Below are positions 24,275 to 35,737 of a stretch of 42,762 bases of DNA, one piece after another. The stretch covers positions 1 to 42,762 of the forward strand of contig JAJDYL010000090.1 in NCBI GenBank assembly GCA_022825195.1, given 5' to 3'. Both the position numbers and the translations under genes were made by a program. This stretch comes from Alphaproteobacteria bacterium (lineage in GTDB: Bacteria > Pseudomonadota > Alphaproteobacteria > Bin95). How positions within the stretch are numbered: position 1 is the first letter of the stretch; each line of letters starts with the position of its first letter. Below the pieces are notes generated by a model. It was given only the letters and a program-made list of their open reading frames with translations. It made no database searches and was not told the DNA's origin.

Positions 24275-25713
24275 TCCGAAGACGCCGCTTGCTCCGTTAT
24301 CTGCTGTAATGGCAACATTAATTGAACACCCTCCGGCGGCTGAAGGTATTCGGTCATCATGAATTGGCCTAGACCACGATTATTGTCCTCTCCGCCCACA
24401 CGCCAGGTCCGTTCTAAAGGATAACATCGTAAAATGCGGGAAAGTTCGCCACCAAGTTCGATCATATTTTCTTTCGCTATCAGTATATCACCTTTTTCCT
24501 GAAGCTGCAGAAAATATGGTGAATGAGTTGCAACAATAACTTGGCGCATAACGTTGTTGTCTTCGAGTTTCTCCATCGCATCTACTGCAAGGTCCCATAC
24601 CAAGTGCACCATGGAGGGAAGTCTACTTGGGTGGATACCGTTCTCCGGCTCCTCTATACATATCAATCCCTGACCCTCCGGATCTTCCGCGAGTATTGCC
24701 AGTGCCAAAAAGCGCAACGTCCCATCGGATATTGCTCCAGCAGAGAACTTTTGCCCATTCTCTTCTGTTACGGACAAGGTGAGGAGTTGTCGGGTATCGT
24801 CGCGAATTACATCAACTTCTCGAACTGGAACAAGCTCTGACAGTCTTGACGAGATACGGCCTACCGGATCGTCTCCGTTGGACATCGCTCTCTTCAAACG
24901 ATAGAGTGCTCCGGCAAGATGTTCTCCGCTATCAGAAACCAAATCGGGATCCCGGCCAAGACGATCGGGTTTGCGCATGGCGCTGGGTTCGAGGGAAAGC
25001 AGACGCCAACTCTGCATTTCTCTCCGCGCCGCCAGGATAGTCGGGGTCGCAATCGTGCTGGTCGTTCCGACAATTGTTCGCGGCGCCATACGGGCCGGGG
25101 CCCGCTGCCCAGGTCCGCGCGAGCCGCCGTCCTGGTAGACGACGATCTCTGCTTCTCCGCCATCGGCTGGCCGCACTGTCCCGATATAACCGGACTTCGC
25201 AAATCGACGATTCTGTACTACGGGATCGCGGAACTCCGGTTTTGAGTGTGGGAATCGCAATCGCTTTCCAGCATCGCCTTTACGTATAGGTGTGAGTGTC
25301 TCTGAGCGTAATTCGATATCGAAGGGACGATCCAGTCCACCGGAAGAGGATGCCTTGCGACCGATTTCTATCTCATATCTGAGGAATGTCGAAGTTGCCC
25401 GACAAGGACGGCCGAAATCGTCTGAAACGTCTGGCGGGATTAGCATTTCCGTTGCAAACTTGAATGAGTCCCGTTGAAGGTTGCCGCTGCGGAAGAAGAG
25501 GTCATCCAATCCTTCGAAATCGCCGGCGGCGGTCCGGACTAGTGTGGCAGCTTCGATGATCGAGTGGTCTGCAAGAAGGGAAAGGAAATGGATAGCATCG
25601 AAAATATTCGATTTTCCAATTCCATTTGGTCCGGCAATACAGGTGCAAGGACCGAAGTCGATCTTGAAATCAACGAGGTTCTTGAAGCCATCCACTTCGA
25701 GACGGGTCAGCAT
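24271..25713 (-). CDS. AAA family ATPase (OLD/RecF-like, AAA_15/AAA_21 type)
   Basis: A 480-residue ABC-like ATPase. [16 protein letters not shown] is the typical first strand, Walker A is GPNGIGKS (28-35), and the late half has the signature-like [14 protein letters not shown], Walker [18 protein letters not shown] and the switch [11 protein letters not shown]. No Toprim domain is fused; it is the separate downstream gene. The start at 25713 is chosen because GGAG lies eight bases before it; an ATG at 25773 lacks such a site. Base composition differs sharply: one 60-base line (24481-24540) has 22 G+C and another (24541-24600) 29, against 46 in 23221-23280. That points to recent transfer. A likely sensor or regulator of a nuclease partner in phage defence. 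Confidence 0.75.
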   Translation of the reverse strand: MLTRLEVDGFKNLVDFKIDFGPCTCIAGPNGIGKSNIFDAIHFLSLLADHSIIEAATLVRTAAGDFEGLDDLFFRSGNLQRDSFKFATEMLIPPDVSDDFGRPCRATSTFLRYEIEIGRKASSSGGLDRPFDIELRSETLTPIRKGDAGKRLRFPHSKPEFRDPVVQNRRFAKSGYIGTVRPADGGEAEIVVYQDGGSRGPGQRAPARMAPRTIVGTTSTIATPTILAARREMQSWRLLSLEPSAMRKPDRLGRDPDLVSDSGEHLAGALYRLKRAMSNGDDPVGRISSRLSELVPVREVDVIRDDTRQLLTLSVTEENGQKFSAGAISDGTLRFLALAILAEDPEGQGLICIEEPENGIHPSRLPSMVHLVWDLAVDAMEKLEDNNVMRQVIVATHSPYFLQLQEKGDILIAKENMIELGGELSRILRCYPLERTWRVGGEDNNRGLGQFMMTEYLQPPEGVQLMLPLQQITEQAASSE

Positions 25714-25799
25714 GTTGTCGTCTCCGTCTCCCAGTCCGCTTGCGCGACGACGATGGCGTGCAATTACCGACATAGGAATATGGCGCGAAGGAGGGCGGT

Positions 25800-25980
25800 A
25801 TGGCAAGGGATGCGTATCTCCGGCGCAAACCGGCCGCTGGAAGGCATGACACCGCTGCAGCGCTACGGGGAGTTGGAGGAGGTCGCGCGGCCGATGCTGT
25901 TCCTCGCCAGCGACGAGTCCAGCTTCTGCACCGGCGGCGTCTACATGGTCGATGGCGGCGTCTCCGCCGGACGGTTGTAG
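25800..25980 (+). pseudogene. Remnant of an SDR gene (C-terminal end only)
   Basis: The frame from 25819 encodes an SDR tail, from SGANRPL through [12 protein letters not shown] to a TAG stop, closely matching the C-terminal ~54 residues of the SDR at 22839. Upstream, ATGGCAAGG at 25800 equals the first nine bases of that gene and is preceded by GGAGGG, but it is in a different frame. This suggests an SDR copy with its middle deleted. No Rossmann motif or catalytic residues remain, so it cannot work as an enzyme. Confidence 0.75.
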
Positions 25981-25982
25981 AA
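25876..25982. repeat. Direct repeat copy 2: SDR 3' end
   Basis: Second copy of the 107-base sequence at 23496-23602, two mismatches, same orientation, ending at the same point just after the stop codon. Together the copies flank a 2.3-kb segment carrying the ATPase/Toprim genes. Confidence 0.85.
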
Positions 25983-26173
25983 GCGGGAGAGGGTTCCGGC
26001 CGGAGCCGGAGCTGCGTGTCATCGCATTAGAATTTCCTATGATTTAGCGAAAAAATAAGTATTGGAACTAATGATGAAAGCGGGGAACCTTGGACAGCGA
26101 CAATGGCCGGGATGCGCCGCGGGGTATTTGCGGCGTGCGTTTCCCGCGTCCGGATCGCAGGGAGGACGGATTC
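25983..26173 (+). promoter_or_regulatory. AT-rich leader upstream of the TonB-dependent receptor
   Basis: The region holds an unusually AT-rich stretch at about 26027-26075 (TTAGAATTTCCTATG, GCGAAAAAATAAGTATTGG) in an otherwise GC-rich setting. It is the natural place for the receptor promoter and operator. I see no Fur-box consensus and no unambiguous -35/-10 pair. Confidence 0.35.
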
Positions 26174-28777
26174 ATGAGTACAGGACTGTCGATGAAGACC
26201 TTTTTGGCGTCGCTTGCCGTTCTCGCCGCGCTGGCGGTCCATAGCGCCCATGCCGGGCCGCTCGCGCCGGCGCCCCGCGTCGTCGCCACATACAACCGCG
26301 ACTTCATCGAGCGGTCGGGCTCCCAGACGCTGCAGGAACTGCTGAACACGGGCATAACCCGCTATTTCCTGACCGGCGGGCAGTCCCTGCTCGTCCTGGT
26401 GAACGGCAGGCCATACTCCAGCACCGGCGGCGATCTGGAGCCCCTGCCCCTCTCGGCCGTGGAGCGCATCGAGGTCCTCGCCGGCGACAGCCTGGGCTCC
26501 ATCGGCGGCGCCACCGTGCGCGGCGCGCTCAATATCGTGCTGCGGAGCGACCTGGACGGCTTCGAGGCGCGCACGGTCACGCGGGCGCCGAGCCGCGACG
26601 GCGGCGACGCCTGGCAGGGCAGCGTCTTCTGGGGCGGCGCGTTCGGCGAGGGCCGCATGACGCTCGGCGTCGATGCCATCGACCGCCAGGAAATCCCCGG
26701 CAGCGAGCGGGTTCACAGCCGCTCCGAATGGGTCGCGGGCGGCGAGTTCAGCCAGATGAAGAATGTCAGCATCAGCGGCAACACCGCCTTCGTCGTCCCG
26801 CTGGTGCCGGATCCGGAAAACCCCGGTAAATTCGTGAGGGACAAGGTTACGATAGACGGCAAAGAAGTCGACGCGCCGAAAAGGTCGGTGGCGCTGGGGG
26901 ACTGCGACACGGCGCACGGCTATGTCCCCGGCATAAACCCGTCCGGCATCACCTCGGGCGACAAGGGCTGCGGCTTCGCCTATGGCGACATCTGGTGGGA
27001 CACCCGGAGCCGGGAGCAGCAAAGCGCCGTCCTGAACCTGGACCATCCGCTCGGCGACGATGCCGATTTGCGTCTGGATATGAACATCACGCAGTACGAG
27101 ACGGCCTTCCGCTACGCGCCTTCCGTCGATGTGTTTTCCGTTTCCGTCACGGACGAAGGCGGCACCGTAACTAACCAGGCTTTGCTGGATGCAATCAACG
27201 CTGCCGCCAGAGAGGCCGACCCAAGCCTGGGTGCAACGGACAACATCGCCGACGAGAATGACGGGTTCTCCATCGGGCACCGCTTCGTGGGCCACGGCAA
27301 CCGGGAATGGGCGGACGATGGAGAGGAATACGACATCTCGCTGGGCGTTACGGGCCGTCTGGCGGAAGACCTCGGCTACGATGCGTCCATCAGCACCTAT
27401 CGGTGGGACCGGCTGGAAACCGGCGTCAACAAGGTGCTGAAGAGGAGGATAAGGGACGAAATCGCGGCGGGGCGCTACAATGTCGCGGACCCGTTTTCCC
27501 AGGATGACGATCATCTGGCCGCGATAGAGAAGAGCCGTGTGCTGGAGACAACGGATTCCGGCATCGAGACGCTTTCAACCCGGCTGGCGCTGGAGGGATC
27601 CGGCTTCGCGATCGGCGGCCGCGACGCGGCATGGACGGCGGGAGTCGAACTGGGCCGGTCCGAAGCGCACCAACTCCTGCGCTTTCGCAGCAATGACGGC
27701 ATGACCCACAGGGTGACCGACGTGCTCGGGTCCGGCGGGGTCAGCTATGAGGGCAAGCGCAAAACCGCCTCGGCTTTCGCGGATGTGTCGCTGCCGGTGG
27801 CGGACCGGCTCGACCTCAGGCTCGCGGGCCGTGCAACGGAGTTCGACGATGTGGGCGGGCTGGGGTCGTGGCGCGCCGGGGCCGAATACCGCCCGACCGG
27901 CATCTTCACCTTGCGGGGTTCCTTCGGCGCAGCGGAAGGTGCGCCCTCCATGCTGCATCTCTACAGCACCGAGTTGCAGACCCATCCCCGTATCCTGTGC
28001 GATCCGGGCGCCGGGCCCCCGCCCCGCGAATGCCCGAAGCCCAATGTCCGGCAGGTGACGCAGGAGCTGACAGGCAACCCGAAGCTCGATCCCGTGAAGG
28101 CGGAGAGGCTCGCCTTCGGCGCCGAGGCGCGCCGGGGGCCGTTCTTCCTGGCCGCGGAATGGTACCGGCTCTCCACCTCCGACGGGGTGGGACTGAATTC
28201 CGCCACCCATGCCATGCTGAACCTGGAGGAATGCAGGACTGCTCCTGATGGCAGCACCATCCGGGAGAACTGCATCGAGCGCAATGGCGGCGAAATCACC
28301 ATCCACCGGGGCTTCGAGAACGTGGCCGAGGACGAGATCTCGGGCATCAATACCCGGTTCGGCGGGGGCATGAGGACGAGTTGGGGCGTGGTCGGCATGC
28401 GGGGTGCCTGGCGCCATGTCCTCAGCACGGACGCGCGCGTCGCCGGCGCAAAGGACCGGATCGTTATCGCCCGGAACGCCGTCCGCGTCGGGTTCCTGGC
28501 GCGGCGCGGCAATCTGAGCGCCATATGGACCGCCAATTACCGCTCCGGATTCAAGAACCGGACCGGCAGCGGAGAGTTCGAGTCCTGGACCGGCCACGAC
28601 CTGTCGGTGGACTGGGCCGACCCGCTGGGACTGGAAGGCGCCCGGGTCTCGGCCGGCGTGTTCAACCTCACCGACGAGCTGCTCACGACGGACACGTCCG
28701 ACCCCTCCTCCACGGACGGGCCCGTCGCCGCCGGCTGGGGCCGCACCTTCTTCCTCACCCTCAACATGCGGTTCTGA
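26174..28777 (+). CDS. TonB-dependent outer-membrane receptor
   Basis: An 867-residue outer-membrane receptor. The signal peptide (MKTFLASLAVLAALAVHSAHA) is followed almost directly by the plug: DFIERSGSQTLQELLNTG, LLVLVNGRPY, PLSAVERIEVLAGDSLGSIG and RGALNIVLRS. A long beta-barrel follows, ending in aromatic FFLTLNMRF with the terminal Phe used by the Bam complex. No clear TonB box is visible, and the plug looks short because the usual IRG stretch is compressed. GGAGG eight bases before ATG 26174 decides the start. Cys pairs around DCDTAHGY and RILCDP suggest extracellular loops with disulfides. The ligand may be a siderophore, a sugar or a peptide; no adjacent importer tells which. Confidence 0.85.
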   Translation: MSTGLSMKTFLASLAVLAALAVHSAHAGPLAPAPRVVATYNRDFIERSGSQTLQELLNTGITRYFLTGGQSLLVLVNGRPYSSTGGDLEPLPLSAVERIEVLAGDSLGSIGGATVRGALNIVLRSDLDGFEARTVTRAPSRDGGDAWQGSVFWGGAFGEGRMTLGVDAIDRQEIPGSERVHSRSEWVAGGEFSQMKNVSISGNTAFVVPLVPDPENPGKFVRDKVTIDGKEVDAPKRSVALGDCDTAHGYVPGINPSGITSGDKGCGFAYGDIWWDTRSREQQSAVLNLDHPLGDDADLRLDMNITQYETAFRYAPSVDVFSVSVTDEGGTVTNQALLDAINAAAREADPSLGATDNIADENDGFSIGHRFVGHGNREWADDGEEYDISLGVTGRLAEDLGYDASISTYRWDRLETGVNKVLKRRIRDEIAAGRYNVADPFSQDDDHLAAIEKSRVLETTDSGIETLSTRLALEGSGFAIGGRDAAWTAGVELGRSEAHQLLRFRSNDGMTHRVTDVLGSGGVSYEGKRKTASAFADVSLPVADRLDLRLAGRATEFDDVGGLGSWRAGAEYRPTGIFTLRGSFGAAEGAPSMLHLYSTELQTHPRILCDPGAGPPPRECPKPNVRQVTQELTGNPKLDPVKAERLAFGAEARRGPFFLAAEWYRLSTSDGVGLNSATHAMLNLEECRTAPDGSTIRENCIERNGGEITIHRGFENVAEDEISGINTRFGGGMRTSWGVVGMRGAWRHVLSTDARVAGAKDRIVIARNAVRVGFLARRGNLSAIWTANYRSGFKNRTGSGEFESWTGHDLSVDWADPLGLEGARVSAGVFNLTDELLTTDTSDPSSTDGPVAAGWGRTFFLTLNMRF

Positions 28778-28979
28778 CGCCGGCGGCCATCGGCCGGGGC
28801 CCGCGCCGCGCAAGCGGACAGGGCGCCGCCGGACCGGAGAGACTCGCCCCGCCCCGAACGGGGCAGCCCGGCGCAGGCGCCGTCGTTGACAGGGCGCCGG
28901 TTTCCGCCCAAACCGGGCGGCCGGGCCTGCGCGCGCCGGTTTTCGCGGGTCCGGTTTCTGCCGTGTCGGAAGGGCCTCC
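28778..28979. other. Intergenic region before the ABC exporter
   Basis: 202 bases without a gene. It contains TTGACA at 28886-28891, a perfect -35 box but without a convincing -10 at the right distance. There is also a perfect hairpin CCGCCC-AAACC-GGGCGG (28904-28920). These could belong to the promoter of the downstream exporter or to a terminator of the receptor gene; no T run was seen. Confidence 0.3.
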
Positions 28980-32570
<3,591 letters not shown>

Positions 32571-32592
32571 CCCGGCCCGCGCCCCACGCCCC

Positions 32593-33501
32593 ATGAACCC
32601 GCCCCGCGACCGCATCGGACTGGCGATCCTGCTCGTGGTCTGCGCCGTCGCGATCTTCTCCATCCTCAATGTGGAGGTGAAGATCCTGCGCGCCGATTAC
32701 GGGCCCGTGCAGCTCGTCTGGGCGCGCTATACCGGGGCGCTCCTCTTCATGGTCGTGGTGTTCACGCCCATGCGCGGCCCGCGCTTCCTGCGGCTTCGGA
32801 CCGCGCGCCCGGTCGCGCAGGTGGTGCGCGGGGCCTGCCTGCTGACCTCGTCGATGTGCTTCTTCCTGGCGATCAAGTGGGTGCCGCTGGCCACGGCCGC
32901 GGCCATCACCATGCTGGGCCCCGTGCTCATCACGGCGTTTTCGGGGCCGGTGCTGGGCGAGCGGGTCGGCCCGAGGCGCTGGACGGCGGTCGTCGTCGGC
33001 TTCGTCGGCGCGCTCGTCATCATCCGGCCGGGCTTCGGCGACACGCCCTGGCAGATCGTCTTCACGGTCGGCTCCGCCTTCACGAGCGCGTTCTACTCGC
33101 TGCTGACGCGCAAGCTCTCCGCCGGCGAGGACCCGGCGACGATGGCCACCATCGCGACCGTGGTTGGCACCGGGGTCCTCAGCCTGGTCGTCTGGACCGA
33201 CTGGCGCCCGCCGTCGGACCCGGTCGAAATCGGCATGATGGTGTCCCTCGGCCTGCTCTCGGGCTTCGCCCACTATCTCTACACGATCGCCTTCGGGCGC
33301 GGCCCCGCGTCGGTGATCGCGCCCTTCAACTACAGCCACCTGATCTTCGCGGCGCTGCTCGGGTTCGTCGTCTTCGGATATTTTCCGGACCTCTGGACCT
33401 GGGTCGGCGCGGGGCTGATTGTGGCGTCGGGCCTCTATATCGGCTATCGCGAGGCCGTGCTGGCCAGGCGCGCATCCAGGCCCGCCGTCCGGGAGGTTTG
33501 A
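32593..33501 (+). CDS. EamA/DMT family permease
   Basis: A 302-residue membrane protein with about ten hydrophobic helices in two EamA repeats. Typical text includes FAIKWV-like FFLAIKWVPLATAAAITMLGP at the end of repeat one and the GERVGPRRWTAVVVGFVGAL stretch starting the next. FAHYLYTIAFGRGPASVIAPF in repeat two is the mirror of this. It probably exports amino acids or other metabolites. It starts 22 bases after the ABC exporter stop and is followed four bases later by a dehydrogenase, so the three may be one transcript. Confidence 0.88.
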   Translation: MNPPRDRIGLAILLVVCAVAIFSILNVEVKILRADYGPVQLVWARYTGALLFMVVVFTPMRGPRFLRLRTARPVAQVVRGACLLTSSMCFFLAIKWVPLATAAAITMLGPVLITAFSGPVLGERVGPRRWTAVVVGFVGALVIIRPGFGDTPWQIVFTVGSAFTSAFYSLLTRKLSAGEDPATMATIATVVGTGVLSLVVWTDWRPPSDPVEIGMMVSLGLLSGFAHYLYTIAFGRGPASVIAPFNYSHLIFAALLGFVVFGYFPDLWTWVGAGLIVASGLYIGYREAVLARRASRPAVREV

Positions 33502-33505
33502 GACC

Positions 33506-34498
33506 TTGACGAGAGACGCCCTGGTGGTCGCCTATGACGCCGGCGAGCGGGACCGCGGCTTCATCGCCGAAGCCTGGGGCGGGACAGGCCCGCTCCTTTA
33601 CCTCGCCGACGCCGCCTCGTCCGGGGGCCGCGCCTCCATGCTGCAACGCGCGGCGGCCGTGCTGGCGCAACATACGGGCAACGACTTCCGGCGGGAGGAA
33701 TGGCCCCTTCTGGCCGGCGCGCGGCTGCTGCAGATGCTGCCGGCCGGCGTGGACTTCATGCCGCTCAGGGACCTGCCGCCGGAGCTTCCGGTGGCCGGCA
33801 ATGGCGGTGCCTCCGCCGAGCCGATGGCCGAGCACGGCGCCGCCCTGGCGCTGGCCGCCGCCAAGCGCCTGTTCGTGGAGCATGCGGAGCTCCGCGCCGG
33901 GCGCTTCAACCAGTTCGCGCCCAATATCAGGCTGGCCGGGGGCGTTTGCGGCATATTGGGCTTCGGCGGCATCGGCGTCGCGGTCGCCCGGCTGATGCGC
34001 GCCTTCGGCATGAAAATCCACGCCATCAACCGGCGCGGCGCCAGCGAGGAGCCGGTCGACTGGATCGGGACGCCGGACCGGCTGGACGAGCTGTGCGAAG
34101 CCGCCGACATCCTGTTCGTCACCGCGCCGCTCAGCACCGCGACCGAGAAGTCGATCGGCGCTCCGCAACTGCGGCGCATGAAGGACAGGGCCATCCTGGT
34201 GAACCTCGCGCGCGGCGAGATCATCGACGAGCGCGCGCTCTACGACCACCTGGCCGCCCGGCCGTCCTTCACCGCATGCCTCGACGCCTGGTGGGTGGAG
34301 CCGGTCCGCCACGGCAGCTTCCGGGTCGACACGCCGCTGCTCGACCTGCCGAACGTCATCGGCTCGCCGCACAACTCCGCTTCCGTCGGCGGCAGCCGGC
34401 GCCCGGTCGTCCTGGGGCGCGCCGTCGCCAACTGCCTGCGTGCGGTTCGCGGCGGGACGCCCCTCTACCTCATCCGGGCGGAAGAGCGGATGCAGTGA
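33506..34498 (+). CDS. D-isomer-specific 2-hydroxyacid dehydrogenase, NAD-binding
   Basis: A 330-residue NAD(P)-dependent 2-hydroxyacid dehydrogenase. The Rossmann loop is GILGFGGIGVAVARL (~147-161), the substrate Arg sits in NLARGEIIDERALYDHL, the acid in LDAWWVEP and the catalytic His in VIGSPHNSA. The TTG start at 33506 is supported by GGGAGG ten bases upstream and removes an unconserved extension. The N-terminal substrate half is more divergent than in the neighbouring paralogue. Convergent with the next gene, with six bases between stops. It reduces a 2-oxo acid or oxidises the D-hydroxy acid; substrate not visible. Confidence 0.85.
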   Translation: MTRDALVVAYDAGERDRGFIAEAWGGTGPLLYLADAASSGGRASMLQRAAAVLAQHTGNDFRREEWPLLAGARLLQMLPAGVDFMPLRDLPPELPVAGNGGASAEPMAEHGAALALAAAKRLFVEHAELRAGRFNQFAPNIRLAGGVCGILGFGGIGVAVARLMRAFGMKIHAINRRGASEEPVDWIGTPDRLDELCEAADILFVTAPLSTATEKSIGAPQLRRMKDRAILVNLARGEIIDERALYDHLAARPSFTACLDAWWVEPVRHGSFRVDTPLLDLPNVIGSPHNSASVGGSRRPVVLGRAVANCLRAVRGGTPLYLIRAEERMQ

Positions 34499-34504
34499 AG
34501 ACGG

Positions 34505-35473
34505 TCAGTCCAGGACTTCCGGATTGATGACATTGGCCGGATCGAGCCTGCCGTCGAAGCAATCGACGACATTCTGCGCCGCCGCCGCGCCCATGCGGAA
34601 CATGGACTCCTCGCTCACGCCCGCCGAGTGGGGGGAGACGATGATGTTGTCGAGCTCGAACAGCGGTTCGGCGGCCGTCGCCGGCTCGACGACGAACGGG
34701 TCGATGCCGGCGCCGGCGATCACCCGCCTCTTGAGGGCGTCGTAAAGCGCCTTCTCCTCGACGATGTTGCCGCGCGCCGTATTCACGACGAAGGCCGTCG
34801 GCTTCATCGCCGCGAGTTCGGCCGCGCCCACCATGCCGTCGGTTTCCTCGTTCTTCGGGCAGTTGACGGAGAGGAAGTCGATCTCCGGCAGCATGGCCCG
34901 CCAGTCCTCGACCGGCGTCGCGCCGGCCGTGGCGATCGCGTCCTGGACGACATAGGGGTCGTGGACCAGCACGTTCATGCCCATGGCTGTGCAGCGCGGC
35001 ACCAGCCGGCGGCCGATGCGCCCGAAGCCCAGGATCAGCACCGTGCGGCCCGCAAGGTCGTAGGCCGGCGTGGCGAAGCGGATGTCCCAATTGCCCTTGC
35101 GCAGTTCGCGGTCGTAGAGCAATGCGCGCTTGGCGAGCGCCATCATGAAGAACAGGGAGTGCTCGGCGACGGTGACCGAATTGGCCGTGCCGACGACGGC
35201 GAGCGGCACGCCCGCTTCCGTCAGCGCCGGCACGTCCACCGCATCGTAGCCGACGCCGTGGCGGGCCACGATCTTCAGCCGGGCGGCATTGCCGATGATG
35301 CGGCGGGTGAACGGCGCCACGCCCAGGATCGCCGCGTCGTAATTGGCGATATGCTGCAGGATGTTGTCCTCGGTGAGTTCGGTGAAGCGCTCGACCGCAA
35401 TGTCGTCGCGGCCCTCCAACACCGATTTGAGCCCTGCCGTGTAGGGCATTTGCAGCATCACGCGATAGGCCAT
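34505..35473 (-). CDS. D-isomer-specific 2-hydroxyacid dehydrogenase (phosphoglycerate dehydrogenase-like)
   Basis: A 322-residue enzyme. RHGVGYDAVDVPALTEAGV (~71-89), the Rossmann loop ILGFGRIGRRLV (~147), the Arg in VVNTARGNIVEEKALYDAL, the Glu in GIDPFVVEP and the His in IVSPHSAGVSEES are all in place. It lacks the C-terminal ACT domain of long SerA. AGGAGA lies eight bases before ATG 35473. It is a distinct paralogue of the gene at 33506, facing it tail to tail. It is divergent from the cyclase gene, with 264 bases between starts that hold a TTGACA at 35691 but no clear partner -10. Confidence 0.88.
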   Translation of the reverse strand: MAYRVMLQMPYTAGLKSVLEGRDDIAVERFTELTEDNILQHIANYDAAILGVAPFTRRIIGNAARLKIVARHGVGYDAVDVPALTEAGVPLAVVGTANSVTVAEHSLFFMMALAKRALLYDRELRKGNWDIRFATPAYDLAGRTVLILGFGRIGRRLVPRCTAMGMNVLVHDPYVVQDAIATAGATPVEDWRAMLPEIDFLSVNCPKNEETDGMVGAAELAAMKPTAFVVNTARGNIVEEKALYDALKRRVIAGAGIDPFVVEPATAAEPLFELDNIIVSPHSAGVSEESMFRMGAAAAQNVVDCFDGRLDPANVINPEVLD

Positions 35474-35737
35474 GCCTGTTCTCTCCTGTCTTGTCCGCCG
35501 CCGCGGCAATCGACGGCCTTGCGGAGCATTACCGTCCGGACCCGGCATCGGCAATGGTACGCCGCCGCGAAATCGGCGGAAACGCGCCGCCTCCCGGCGG
35601 CCGGCCTGCCGGCGGCGTCCGGGAGCCAGGGTTTGACCGGGCCTTTTCGCCGCGCTTGAATGGCGTCGTGCGCCCTGAATGCCCGGACCGTTGACAACGC
35701 CCGCCGAGCGACTCCCGAAGTCGGAACGCGCCTGACG

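Noticed and set aside
25714..25773. Longer ATPase start at 25773
   Set aside because: The added 20 residues are basic and unlike the family start, and there is no ribosome binding site; 25713 has both the site and the conserved first strand.
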